Source: Microvirga sesbaniae
Lineage (GTDB): Bacteria; Pseudomonadota; Alphaproteobacteria; Rhizobiales; Beijerinckiaceae
Length of the DNA: 64,000 nucleotides
Reading direction: 5' to 3'
Assembly (NCBI RefSeq): GCF_025460805.1
Contig: NZ_JAMXFJ010000003.1
Coordinates: 283,555 to 347,554, forward strand
Shown here: positions 9,103 to 17,404 of the stretch, piece by piece
Layout: the number at the start of each line of letters is the position of its first letter
How positions within the stretch are numbered: the stretch's first letter is position 1
Position numbers and translations under genes: made by a program
Notes under the pieces: generated by a model
What the model was told of the DNA's origin: nothing
Database searches by the model: none
Seen by the model: the letters and a program-made list of their open reading frames with translations, nothing else

Positions 9103-11037
9103 TCACTGCTGGTTCTGGCCCTGGAGCAGCGGCGTGATCCGGCGCAGGGTCACGCGGCGGTTCTCCTGCTCGGGCCCCTGGCTGGCGACCTTCAGATACT
9201 GCTCGCCATACCCTTGCGTGGTCAGGTTTTCGGCCGGGATCTGGAAGCGCTGCGTCAGGATGGTCGCGATGGTCTCGGCGCGGCGGTCCGACAGGGTCAG
9301 GTTGTCCTCGTCCGAACCGACCGCATCCGTATGGCCCTCGACCAGGAAGATCTCGTTCGGGTTGCGGGAGATCGCCTGGCGCAGGCCGTCGGCGATGCCC
9401 CTGAGGGCATCGATCTGGTCCGGCGGCAGCTCCCAGGAACCGAACTCGAAGTTGATCGTGTCGAGGTCCACGCGACGCATGCGCTCGCGCAGGGGCTGGC
9501 TTCTCCGCACCTCGTCGAGGGTATAGGCGCGCTCGATGCGCTCCACCGGCGGCGCCCGGAAGGCCTCGGCGATATCGGCCTCGGACGCGCGCTCGGTCTC
9601 GACGATGTACTCCTCGCGCGGGATCCTGACGGTCGGGGGCGGCAGGCGGACGACCTCCTCCTCCACGTAGCCGTAGCCGGGACGCCGGTCGATGCCGCTG
9701 CGCCGGTTCTCGATCAGGACGACCTCGCGGCCGGCCGGCTCGCGCCTCACCCGGCGGACGAGATTGCCCTCGGCATCGCGCACGGTGAGGATCTCCGAGC
9801 CGTCGGGACGACGCACGATGGTGACCTCCTCGTCGGCGCCGCGCCGCTCGGTGCGGATGTCGGCATCGCGATAGGTCTGGCGGAACCGCTCGGTCTCGTC
9901 GTGCCGGATGATGACCTGGTTGCCTTCGCGGATGATGGTGCGGTTGCCCGGCTCCTCGATGATGACCCGGTCGCCCTCCCGGCGCTCGCGGCGCTGGCTG
10001 CGCAGATCCTCGATGCGGACCCGGGACGCGTCGAGCGGCTCGGCGCGGCCGGGCGCCGCCTGCTGGGGCCCGAAGCGTCCCGGCGCCTGCTGGGCCGCCG
10101 GAGGCGTGCCGGGAGCCGGCGGTTGCGCGCGGGTTGCCGGGGCAGGAGCCGCCGGGGCAGGAGCCGCCGGGGGAGGAGCCGCCGGAGCAGGAGCCGCCGG
10201 AGCAGGGGGCGGCGGTGCGGCCGGTGCCGCGGTCGGAGCTGCCGGAGGCGCGCCCGGAGTGCCGGGCTGGGCCTGTCCGGGGCGCTGGCCGCGCGGACGC
10301 TCGGCATCGCCTGGACCGCCGGGACGGCCTGGCCGGTCGCGCTCGGCCGGGCGAGCGGCATCAGGGGCCGGACGCGGCTGGGCGGGAGCCGGGGGAGCGG
10401 CCTGCTGGGTGGCCGGAGGTGCGGCTGCCGGAGGCGCAGGAGGCGTCGCGGGCTGAGCCGCCGGGGCCGGTGGCGTCGCCGGGGTTGGACGGGTCTGGCC
10501 GGCGGGAGCCTGCGGCCGCGGACGCTCCGCCGGCGGCTGCTCGCGCTCCTGTGCGGCGGGACGTTGAGGACGTGAAGGAGCCTCGGCCGGGGGCCGCTCG
10601 CCGGGAGCCTGATCGGCAGGAGCCCGCTGGGCCGGCCGGGCCGGCGCGGCATCGGGCGCCGCCCGCTCGGCCGGCGCCGCCCGTTCGGACGGCGGACCCG
10701 GCTCGCGGCGGGGACGCGGCGCGCCCGGGCCCTCGTCCGAGCCTGGGCCGCCGGGGCCCGCTCCGCGGCCCGGTCGCGGACCCCGCTCTTCGGAGGCGCC
10801 AGGGCCTCCCTGATCCTGTCCGCCCTGGCGGCGCTCCTGGCCGGGGCGCTGGCCGCGCTCGCCGTCGGGTCCCTGCCGCCGCGGCCGGGCGCCCGGCGGC
10901 AGCTCCTCATCGGCCGGGGGGCCGGCCTGCGCCAGGACCAGGGGCGTCGCGGGCGCGGGCTGGAGTGCCGACACGTGGGCCGGGAGCAGCATCAGAGGCA
11001 GGGCGGTACTCGCAAGAAACAGACGGGAGAGCTTCAT
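9103..11037 (-). CDS. OmpA-family outer-membrane/peptidoglycan-binding protein with long Pro/Ala-rich region
   Basis: Predicted envelope anchor, 644 aa. The start is the ATG at 11037, preceded by GAGG and followed by a signal peptide (MKLSRLFLASTALPLMLLP, cleavage near residue 25). Residues about 40-350 are extreme low-complexity sequence rich in Pro, Ala, Arg, Gly and Gln. A charged middle part follows, with repeated acidic/basic strands. Residues about 529-644 are the OmpA C-terminal domain (NFEFGSWELP, EGHTDAVGSDEDNLTLSDRRAE) that binds diaminopimelate in peptidoglycan. A 15-bp tandem repeat lies within the gene. Long open frames on other strands here are composition artefacts. Confidence 0.88.
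   Translation of the reverse strand: MKLSRLFLASTALPLMLLPAHVSALQPAPATPLVLAQAGPPADEELPPGARPRRQGPDGERGQRPGQERRQGGQDQGGPGASEERGPRPGRGAGPGGPGSDEGPGAPRPRREPGPPSERAAPAERAAPDAAPARPAQRAPADQAPGERPPAEAPSRPQRPAAQEREQPPAERPRPQAPAGQTRPTPATPPAPAAQPATPPAPPAAAPPATQQAAPPAPAQPRPAPDAARPAERDRPGRPGGPGDAERPRGQRPGQAQPGTPGAPPAAPTAAPAAPPPPAPAAPAPAAPPPAAPAPAAPAPATRAQPPAPGTPPAAQQAPGRFGPQQAAPGRAEPLDASRVRIEDLRSQRRERREGDRVIIEEPGNRTIIREGNQVIIRHDETERFRQTYRDADIRTERRGADEEVTIVRRPDGSEILTVRDAEGNLVRRVRREPAGREVVLIENRRSGIDRRPGYGYVEEEVVRLPPPTVRIPREEYIVETERASEADIAEAFRAPPVERIERAYTLDEVRRSQPLRERMRRVDLDTINFEFGSWELPPDQIDALRGIADGLRQAISRNPNEIFLVEGHTDAVGSDEDNLTLSDRRAETIATILTQRFQIPAENLTTQGYGEQYLKVASQGPEQENRRVTLRRITPLLQGQNQQ
10136..10210. repeat. 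15-bp tandem repeat, five units, inside the OmpA gene
   Basis: Five near-identical 15-bp units of the form GCCGGRGCAGGAGCC (plus strand). They encode repeated five-residue Pro/Ala blocks in the linker. Units differ by one or two bases, as expected of a variable-number repeat. Confidence 0.7.
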
Positions 11038-11230
11038 GATCCTCAATTCACCGTTGGGCACAGTTAAGTCATCGACAATGACGGGGTGCCGGGTTGGTTC
11101 CGAAAATGGCAGGATTCCGCTTGTGAAACAGAATTTTAGAAGTTCGAGCATATGGTTGGAGACCATGGATGAATGCCGTCTGAATGCCTACATCAGGAGG
11201 GCAGGATCCGGCCGAATGCGCCGTAGCCTC

Positions 11231-11320
11231 CGTCGTGGCCGGGCCTGTTCCGGCCATCCCGACTGGAAGAGCGCGGCGCTCCGGACAATCGAGATCGCCG
11301 GCACAGGGCCGGTGATGACG
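11231..11320. repeat. HR1 copy, B-A order
   Basis: The left half is B-type (GTGGCCGG...CCGGCCATCCCGA) and the right half A-type (TCGCCGGC...GCCGGTGATGACG). The 17-bp tandem array begins about 10 bp further on and shares the GCCGGCAC string with the A arm. Confidence 0.7.
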
Positions 11321-11329
11321 AACGAGGTT

Positions 11330-11396
11330 GGCCGGCACTTGGGATTGGCCGGCACTTGGGATTGGCCGGCACTTGGGATTGGCCGGCACTTGGGAA
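11330..11396. repeat. 17-bp tandem repeat, four units, upstream of recO
   Basis: GGCCGGCACTTGGGATT is repeated head to tail with starts at 11330, 11347, 11364 and 11381; the last unit diverges after GGGA. The array ends about 28 bp before the recO start codon, so it lies in the recO 5' leader or promoter. Confidence 0.85.
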
Positions 11397-11423
11397 TGAC
11401 ACGACACGAAGGCAGCCGAACCG

Positions 11424-12155
11424 GTGCAATGGACTGACGAAGGCGTCGTTCTCGGCGTCCGCAAACATGGGGAGACGAGCGTCATCCTGGAGCTGATGAC
11501 GCGCGAGCACGGCCGGCATCTCGGCCTCGTGCATGGCGGCCGCTCGAAGAGCCTCCAGGCGGTCCTCCAGCCGGGGAACACCGTCCAGGCGACCTGGCGG
11601 GCCAGGCTCGACGAGCATCTCGGGACCTATCAGGTCGAGGGCATCAACTTGCGGGCCGCGCGCCTCATGGGTTCGTCCATGGCCCTCTACGGCCTCGCCA
11701 CCCTGGCTCACCTCCTGCGCTACTTCCCGGAACGGGACCCGCATTTCGCCCTGTTCGAGACCCTGACCGTCCTGGTCGATCACCTGGACGATCCCGACCT
11801 CGCGCCGGCGCTCTTCGTGCGGTTCGAGCTCGCCATGCTGACCGAGCTCGGCTTCGGTCTCGACCTCACGTCCTGCGCGGCGACCGGGTCCGAGCGCGAC
11901 CTCGCCTACGTGTCGCCGAGGAGCGGGCGGGCCGTCTCGGCGTCCGCCGGGGAGCCGTACAAGGACCGGCTGCTCAAGCTGCCGGGCTTCCTGATCGGCC
12001 AGTCCCGGTCCAACCGGCCCGGCGAGGAGGAGATCCGGGCCGGATTTGCCCTGACGGACTTCTTCCTGCATCAGAACGTCTTCGACCCGCACGGGCAGCG
12101 GGCGCCGGACGAGAGGGCGCGTTTCGTCGCACTGGCCACGGCTGGGGACGAATGA
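11424..12155 (+). CDS. recO: DNA repair protein RecO
   Basis: RecO loads RecA onto SSB-coated single-stranded DNA with RecF and RecR. 243 aa, usual for alphaproteobacteria. The N-terminal OB fold is recognisable (WTDEGVVLGVRKHGETSVILELMTREHG, then GLVHGGRSK), followed by the helical domain including RYFPERDPHFALFE. No four-cysteine zinc motif is present. The ATG at 11424 has no strong Shine-Dalgarno sequence, and the 17-bp array sits immediately upstream. Confidence 0.94.
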   Translation: MQWTDEGVVLGVRKHGETSVILELMTREHGRHLGLVHGGRSKSLQAVLQPGNTVQATWRARLDEHLGTYQVEGINLRAARLMGSSMALYGLATLAHLLRYFPERDPHFALFETLTVLVDHLDDPDLAPALFVRFELAMLTELGFGLDLTSCAATGSERDLAYVSPRSGRAVSASAGEPYKDRLLKLPGFLIGQSRSNRPGEEEIRAGFALTDFFLHQNVFDPHGQRAPDERARFVALATAGDE

Positions 12156-12221
12156 GGTTTGTTTCTGTTATGTTCTCTTTTCAGATGATAAGAAGCGATT
12201 CGCAATTGAGGATTTCGACGA

Positions 12222-14468
12222 ATGGGTAAGCCGGTCAATCCGCCGTCAGGGGGCGAGATCGAGAACATCAATCTCAAGGATGCCCTGGAGGAGCGCTACC
12301 TCGCCTATGCGCTTTCCACGATCATGCACCGGGCGCTGCCGGACGCGCGCGACGGGCTGAAGCCGGTCCACCGGCGCATCCTGCACGCCATGCGGCTCCT
12401 GCGCCTCGACCCGAAATCGGCGCCGAAGAAATGCGCCCGCATCGTCGGCGACGTGATGGGTCAGTTCCACCCGCACGGCGACCAGTCGATCTACGACGCC
12501 CTTGTCCGCATGGCGCAGGACTTCGCCCAGCGCTATCCGCTCGCGGACGGCCAGGGCAATTTCGGCAACATCGACGGCGATAACGCGGCCGCCATGCGCT
12601 ACACCGAGGCGCGCATGACCGAGGTCGCGCGCCTGCTCCTGGAGGGCATCGACGAGAACGCGGTCGATTTCCGCGAGACCTACGACCAGACCAACGAGGA
12701 GCCGGTGGTGCTTCCGGCGGCCTTCCCGAACCTGCTCGCCAACGGCTCGCAGGGCATCGCGGTCGGCATGGCGACGTCGATCCCGCCGCACAACGCGGCC
12801 GAACTCTGCGACGCGGCGCTGCATCTCATCGCCAAGCCGAACGCGACCTCCGAGCAGCTGATGCAGTTCGTGCCGGGTCCGGACCTGCCGACCGGGGGCA
12901 TCATCGTCGACACGCCCGCTGCCATGGCCGAGACCTACCGGACCGGCCGCGGCTCGTTCCGGGTGCGCGCCCGCTGGGCCAAGGAGGACCTGGGCCGCGG
13001 CAACTGGCAGATCGTCGTCACCGAGATCCCGTACTCGGTGCCCAAGTCGCGCCTGATCGAGAAGATCGCCGAGCTGCTGCAGGAGAAGAAGCTGCCGCTC
13101 CTCGCCGACGTGCGCGACGAATCCGCCGAGGACATCCGCGTGGTGCTGGAGCCCCGCGCGAAAACGGTCGATCCGATCATCCTGATGGAATCGCTCTTCA
13201 AGCTCACCGAGCTCGAGAGCCGCATCCCGATGAACGTGAACGTGCTGGCCGGCGGCAAGGTGCCGAAGGTCCTGAGCCTTGCCGAATGCCTGCGCGAATG
13301 GCTCGATCACCGCCGCGAGGTGCTGATCCGCCGCTCGGGCTTCCGCTTGGCGGCCATCGACCGGCGCCTGGAGATCTTGGGCGGCCTGCTCATCGTCTAT
13401 CTCGACCTCGACCGGGTGATCAAGATCATCCGCGAGGAGGACGAGCCCAAGGTCGAGCTGATGCGCGTCTTCCAGCTCACCGAGGTCCAGGCCAACGCCA
13501 TCCTGGACACGCGCCTGCGCTCGCTTCGCAAGCTCGAGGAGATGGAGCTCAAGCGCGAGCAGAAGAACCTGCAGGACGAGAAGGCCAAGATCGAGGAGCT
13601 TCTGGGCTCCGAGAAGGTCCAGTGGAAGACGATCTCGGCCGAGATCAAGGAGGTCCGCAAGACCTTCGGGCCCGAGACCGCCCTGGGCCGCCGCCGGACC
13701 TCCTTCGCCGAGGCGCCGGACACCTCGGACATCGACTTCGCCGAGGCGATGATCGAGCGCGAGCCGATCACCGTGATCGTGTCCCAGAAGGGCTGGATCC
13801 GCGCCATGAAGGGCCATCAGGCCGATCTCTCCGGCGTGCAGTTCAAGGGCGACGACGCGCTCAAGGTGTCGTTCTTCGCCGAGACCACGTCCAAGATCGT
13901 CGTGGTGGCCGATAACGGGCGCTTCTTCACCCTCGAGGCCTCGAAGCTCCCGGGCGGGCGCGGCTTCGGCGATCCGATCCGCCTCATGGTCGACCTGGAG
14001 GAGGGCGCCGACTTCATCGCGGCCTTCCCGTACCGGGCGGGCGGCAAGCTGCTCGTGGCGGCCACGGACGGGCGCGGCTTCGTGGTGCCCACCGACGAGA
14101 TCACGGCCAACACCCGCAAGGGCAAGCAGATCCTCAACCTCGACGCGCCGGCCAAGATGGTGGTGTGCACCGAGGCCGAGGGCGACCACGTGGCGATCAT
14201 CGGCGAGAACCGCAAGCTCCTGGTCTTCCCGGCCAAGCAGGTGCCGGAGATGACCCGCGGCAAGGGCGTGCGCCTCCAGCGCTACAAGGACGGCGGCGTC
14301 TCGGACGCCAAGGTCTTCAAGCTGAAGGAGGGCCTCACCTGGAAGGACACCGCCGGCCGCACCTGGACGGTCGCCAAGGAGGACCTGCGCGACTGGATGG
14401 GCGACCGCACCGAAGCCGGCCGCCTGCCGCCCAAGGGCTTCCCGAAGTCGAACCGGTTCGGGGAATAG
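12222..14468 (+). CDS. parC: DNA topoisomerase IV subunit A
   Basis: ParC is the DNA-cleaving subunit of topoisomerase IV, which decatenates daughter chromosomes with ParE. 748 aa, full length. The active tyrosine is Tyr127 in [10 protein letters not shown]. Other signatures are [16 protein letters not shown] and [20 protein letters not shown]. The quinolone-determining segment [17 protein letters not shown] has Gln88 and Asp92 at positions matching E. coli ParC Ser80 and Glu84. The sequence starts [17 protein letters not shown], as in rhizobial ParC rather than GyrA, and the C-terminal beta-propeller lacks a clear GyrA box. Confidence 0.95.
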   Translation: MGKPVNPPSGGEIENINLKDALEERYLAYALSTIMHRALPDARDGLKPVHRRILHAMRLLRLDPKSAPKKCARIVGDVMGQFHPHGDQSIYDALVRMAQDFAQRYPLADGQGNFGNIDGDNAAAMRYTEARMTEVARLLLEGIDENAVDFRETYDQTNEEPVVLPAAFPNLLANGSQGIAVGMATSIPPHNAAELCDAALHLIAKPNATSEQLMQFVPGPDLPTGGIIVDTPAAMAETYRTGRGSFRVRARWAKEDLGRGNWQIVVTEIPYSVPKSRLIEKIAELLQEKKLPLLADVRDESAEDIRVVLEPRAKTVDPIILMESLFKLTELESRIPMNVNVLAGGKVPKVLSLAECLREWLDHRREVLIRRSGFRLAAIDRRLEILGGLLIVYLDLDRVIKIIREEDEPKVELMRVFQLTEVQANAILDTRLRSLRKLEEMELKREQKNLQDEKAKIEELLGSEKVQWKTISAEIKEVRKTFGPETALGRRRTSFAEAPDTSDIDFAEAMIEREPITVIVSQKGWIRAMKGHQADLSGVQFKGDDALKVSFFAETTSKIVVVADNGRFFTLEASKLPGGRGFGDPIRLMVDLEEGADFIAAFPYRAGGKLLVAATDGRGFVVPTDEITANTRKGKQILNLDAPAKMVVCTEAEGDHVAIIGENRKLLVFPAKQVPEMTRGKGVRLQRYKDGGVSDAKVFKLKEGLTWKDTAGRTWTVAKEDLRDWMGDRTEAGRLPPKGFPKSNRFGE

Positions 14469-14487
14469 GGAGGCGATCCTCCGCTAA

Positions 14488-14600
14488 AGCATCGGACCCA
14501 AAAGTGGACTTGCACTTTTGGGATCCATCCGATGCTTTCTTCTTGAATGAGAGCATCGGTCAGAACGGAAAACCGGGGCCACTTTTCCGTCCGATGCTCT
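14488..14600. repeat. HR2 repeat, double unit, downstream of parC
   Basis: Two consecutive AGCATCGG...CCGATGCT palindromes with AAAAGTGG/CCACTTTT inner arms. An HR1 copy follows immediately (14603). The pair fills most of the 249-bp gap between the convergent parC and wrbA genes, where hairpins could end transcripts from both sides. Confidence 0.75.
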
Positions 14601-14602
14601 AG

Positions 14603-14692
14603 GTCATGGCCGGGCCTGTCCCGGCCATCCCGAACCGTCGAGGCGCGGCGTTCCAATCCATCGGGATCACCGGCACAAGGCCGGTGATGACG
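14603..14692. repeat. HR1 copy, B-A order
   Basis: B arm (TCATGGCCGGGCCTGTCCCGGCC) then A arm (GATCACCGGCACAAGGCCGG continuing TGATGACG), abutting the HR2 element to its left and ending 25 bp from the wrbA stop codon. Confidence 0.75.
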
Positions 14693-14717
14693 TGGAGGGT
14701 GACATCGGCCGAAGCCC

Positions 14718-15398
14718 TCAGGGCCGCCCCTCCGTCCCGCCGGTGGTCTCGGTCGGGTTGTCCAGGTCCGGCGGGACCGGCCCGCGCTCGCCGGCGCCCC
14801 GTTCGAGCCGGGTGGCGATCTCGGCCACATGGCGGCCCTGGAAGCGGGCGCCGCCGAGCTCGTTCTCGCTCGGCTGGCGCGAGCCGTCCCCGCCCGCGAG
14901 CGTGGTCGCCCCGTAGGGCGTGCCGCCCGTGACCTCGTCCATCTTGGTCTGACCCGGATAGGAATAGGGCAGGCCGACGATGACCATCCCGTGGTGCAGG
15001 AGCGTGGTGTGGAACGACGTGATCGTCGTCTCCTGACCGCCGTGCTGCGTGGCCGTCGAGGCGAAGACGCTGCCGACCTTGCCGACCAGCGCGCCCTTTA
15101 CCCAAAGGCCGCCGGTCTGGTCGAGGAAGTTGCGCATCTGGGCCGCCATGTTGCCGTAGCGGGTCGGGGTGCCGAAGATGATGGCGTCGTAGTCGCCGAG
15201 CTCGTTCGGGCTCGCGACCGGGGCCTCCTGGTCGATCTTCATGCCCGACGTGCGGGCGATCTCCTCGGGCACCAGCTCGGGCACGCGCTTGACCGTCACC
15301 TCGGCGCCCGCGACCGAGCGGGCACCCTCCGCGACGGCCCGGGCCATCGTCTCGATATGGCCGTAGGAGGAGTAGTAGAGGACGAGGATCTTGGCCAT
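14718..15398 (-). CDS. wrbA: NAD(P)H:quinone oxidoreductase, WrbA type
   Basis: FMN-dependent enzyme that reduces quinones by two electrons, avoiding semiquinone radicals. 226 aa; family core about 200. Flavodoxin-like phosphate loop [10 protein letters not shown] near the N-terminus, then [24 protein letters not shown], a conserved WrbA segment, and [23 protein letters not shown] poorly conserved tail of about 30 residues follows [12 protein letters not shown]. Monocistronic in appearance and convergent with parC. Confidence 0.93.
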   Translation of the reverse strand: MAKILVLYYSSYGHIETMARAVAEGARSVAGAEVTVKRVPELVPEEIARTSGMKIDQEAPVASPNELGDYDAIIFGTPTRYGNMAAQMRNFLDQTGGLWVKGALVGKVGSVFASTATQHGGQETTITSFHTTLLHHGMVIVGLPYSYPGQTKMDEVTGGTPYGATTLAGGDGSRQPSENELGGARFQGRHVAEIATRLERGAGERGPVPPDLDNPTETTGGTEGRP

Positions 15399-15564
15399 GG
15401 CGCACCTTCCGTCGCGTGGGAGTTACGCAACGAACCAGGGGAGCGCGGTGTTGTTCCGGATTCATCGGCATCGCCCCCTCCGTCCGGAGGGCTCCGGCAA
15501 CCGCATCTTCCTTTAAGGCAGGATATCGCTCCGACGAACCGACGCCTTTCCGGAAGGAGACCCC

Positions 15565-15852
15565 ATGATCATTCGATTGCTGTTGACGGCCGGCCTCGCG
15601 GGCGGCTTCCTGGCCGAAGCCTCTTCGGCGATGGCTCAATCCATGCCGTCCGGCCCGGCCATGAACGCTGCCGGCCGGGCCCCGCAGGCGGGCACACCGC
15701 CGGCGAGCCTCGAACCGGGTGACGGCCGGGTTGTCGGCACCGGGCGGGCGAAGGGAGGCGCCATGCCGTCGCGCCCGGTTTCCCCGCAGCCCTTCAGCGA
15801 CAGGCCGGCGAGGCGCAAGCATCCCGTCAACATATCCCGCGACAATGGCTGA
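15565..15852 (+). CDS. Small secreted hypothetical protein
   Basis: 95 aa with a good ribosome binding site (GGAAGGAG before the ATG). It has a likely Sec signal peptide, MIIRLLLTAGLAGGFLAEAS, with a probable AMA-Q cleavage near residue 25. The mature part is a Pro/Gly/Ala-rich, basic, probably disordered stretch without a recognised domain. It lies alone between the divergent wrbA and the convergent bpt. I do not recognise the family; the start signal and signal peptide are the only support. Confidence 0.55.
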   Translation: MIIRLLLTAGLAGGFLAEASSAMAQSMPSGPAMNAAGRAPQAGTPPASLEPGDGRVVGTGRAKGGAMPSRPVSPQPFSDRPARRKHPVNISRDNG

Positions 15853-15877
15853 ACCACCGACGGGCCGATCCCGGGCG

Positions 15878-16624
15878 TCAGTCCACCCGCACCCAGCCGT
15901 GCGCCATGAGCCGCTCCTGGGGCTTGAAGCGGGCCTTGTAGCCCATCTTCTTCGAGCCCTCGACCCAGTAGCCGAGATAGAGATAGGGCAGGCCCATCGC
16001 CTTCGCGCGACGGATGTGGTCGAGGATCATGAAGGTGCCGAGGCTGCGGTCCTGCATCACGGGCTCGTAGAACGAGTAGACCATGGAGAGGCCGTCGCTC
16101 ATCTCGTCGGTGAGGCTCACCGCGATGAGATCGCCCGCGCCGCGGCCCGTGAGGCCGCTGTCGATTCCCCGTCGGCGGTACTCGACCACCTTCGTGTCCA
16201 CGTGGCTGTCCTCGACCATCATGGAATAGTCGAGCACCGTCATGTCGGCCATGCCGCCATCGGCGTGGCGCGTGTCTACGTAGCGGCGGAAGAGTGAATA
16301 CTGCTCCGAGGACGGGCGGTTGGGCAGGGGCGTGCCGATCAGGTCGGCATTCTCCTTCAGGACGCGGCGCAGGTTGCCGGAGGGCTCGAAATCGTCGACC
16401 ACCACGCGCACCGACACGCAGGCCCGGCACGCGTCGCAGGCGGGCCGGTAGGCGATCGTCTGTGACCGCCGGAAGCCGCCTTGAGTGAGGATCTCATTCA
16501 GCTCCCGGCCGCGTCGTCCCACGATGTGCGTGAAGACCTTGCGCTCCTCCTTGCCCGGCAGGTAGGGGCATGCGGACGGGGAGGTGAGATAGAATTGCGG
16601 TGCGTCGCGGGGCTGGCTCGTCAA
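15878..16624 (-). CDS. bpt: Aspartate/glutamate leucyltransferase (arginyltransferase family)
   Basis: Bpt adds leucine from Leu-tRNA to N-terminal Asp or Glu of proteins, marking them for ClpS-ClpAP degradation (bacterial N-end rule). 248 aa. The family N-terminus [20 protein letters not shown], the segment [16 protein letters not shown] with its cysteine cluster, and [24 protein letters not shown] are all present. The start is a TTG at 16624; no ATG or GTG lies upstream of the conserved N-terminus, so translation may be modest. RDD and threonine ammonia-lyase genes lie upstream on the same strand. Confidence 0.92.
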   Translation of the reverse strand: MTSQPRDAPQFYLTSPSACPYLPGKEERKVFTHIVGRRGRELNEILTQGGFRRSQTIAYRPACDACRACVSVRVVVDDFEPSGNLRRVLKENADLIGTPLPNRPSSEQYSLFRRYVDTRHADGGMADMTVLDYSMMVEDSHVDTKVVEYRRRGIDSGLTGRGAGDLIAVSLTDEMSDGLSMVYSFYEPVMQDRSLGTFMILDHIRRAKAMGLPYLYLGYWVEGSKKMGYKARFKPQERLMAHGWVRVD

Positions 16625-16795
16625 TCGGGAAAGCCTTGTGGAGAAACCTTGAGCGCTTCGTCAACGCCCAAGGATAACATTGGTGTCCGGGACGTCCAGG
16701 AAAAGAGGGGGAATGTCACAGGCGTTTGATGGGGCGCGGTTCCCGCGTGCCGCCGCGCGCTCGGCGGGACCGGCATCCTCCACGTCGCATCCTCC

Positions 16796-16887
16796 ACGTC
16801 AAGGCCGGCCTCGTGCCGGCCATCCCGATCCGCTGAGGTGCGGCGTCTCGGACCATCGAGATCACCGGCGCGAGGCCGGTGACGACG
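16796..16887. repeat. HR1 copy, degenerate
   Basis: CGTCAAGGCCGGCCTCGTGC continuing CGGCCAT on the left and ATCACCGGCGCGAGGCCGGT continuing GACGACG on the right. It lies in the 287-bp gap between the bpt start and the end of the RDD gene, which holds nothing else I can name. Confidence 0.65.
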
Positions 16888-16911
16888 AGGGTCGGTGATC
16901 GGAGAGACCGT

Positions 16912-17394
16912 CTAAGCCCTCACCACCCACATGCCCGTGAGCAGGTCGCGGATGAAGCGGCGGTCGTCGCGCACGAAGCCGACGAGCACGTCGCAGGCCC
17001 AGAGCAGGAAGGTCGAGATCGCCACGTAGAAGAACAGCGCGTGCACGGCGGCGGCGAGCGGCGAGGCGCCCCGGCCGGTGCGCGGGTCGATCACGCGCAG
17101 CCCCATGTAGCGCATGCCGACCGTCGCCTGCGCGGCGCCCCCGATGGTGACCGCGTTGTACACGATGAAGATCAGCGCCGTGAGCGGAAGGGCGAAGAAC
17201 AGCCCCCAGCCGAGGCCGAGCGTGATGATCCCGAGGAAGAAGATCCCGATTGAGATCAGCACCACCCAGAGGGCGATGACGACGAGGTCGATCAGGTAGG
17301 CCCAGAAGCGCCGGGAGATCACGCCTTCCGTCAGACGGGTGTCGAGCTCGTAGGACGGATAGTTCAGCGTCGGCGGGTAAGGTCGGTTGACCAT
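16912..17394 (-). CDS. RDD-family inner membrane protein
   Basis: 160 aa with three or four membrane segments. The naming motif of the family is seen as SRRFWAYLIDLVVIALWVV near residues 27-45 (Arg plus Asp in the first helix), followed by a second helix pair and GGAAQATVGMRYMGLRVID, the conserved RDD loop. Biochemical role unknown; some RDD proteins are linked to ion transport or osmotic stress. It lies 10 bp from threonine ammonia-lyase on the same strand, the usual rhizobial order. Confidence 0.88.
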   Translation of the reverse strand: MVNRPYPPTLNYPSYELDTRLTEGVISRRFWAYLIDLVVIALWVVLISIGIFFLGIITLGLGWGLFFALPLTALIFIVYNAVTIGGAAQATVGMRYMGLRVIDPRTGRGASPLAAAVHALFFYVAISTFLLWACDVLVGFVRDDRRFIRDLLTGMWVVRA

Positions 17395-17404
17395 CGGTCT
17401 CTCC

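Larger units (their letters stand above)
11038..11423. other. Intergenic region between OmpA-type gene and recO
   Basis: This 386-bp gap between divergent genes contains a relatively AT-rich part (11038-11190) that likely carries the OmpA promoter, an HR1 copy (11231-11320) and a 17-bp tandem array (11330-11396). No gene is supported. Confidence 0.5.

Noticed and set aside
9094..10575. Plus-strand frame of about 493 codons opposite the OmpA gene
   Set aside because: Low-complexity reverse reading of the Pro/Ala repeat region, rich in Arg and Gly without structure.
11330..11396. CRISPR array
   Set aside because: The 17-bp units are directly adjacent with no spacers, and no cas gene is present.
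12246..14189. Long minus-strand frame of about 647 codons opposite parC
   Set aside because: It is a shadow of parC in GC-rich DNA. Its translation is Asp/Leu/His/Arg-rich with no family motif, and parC is unmistakable.
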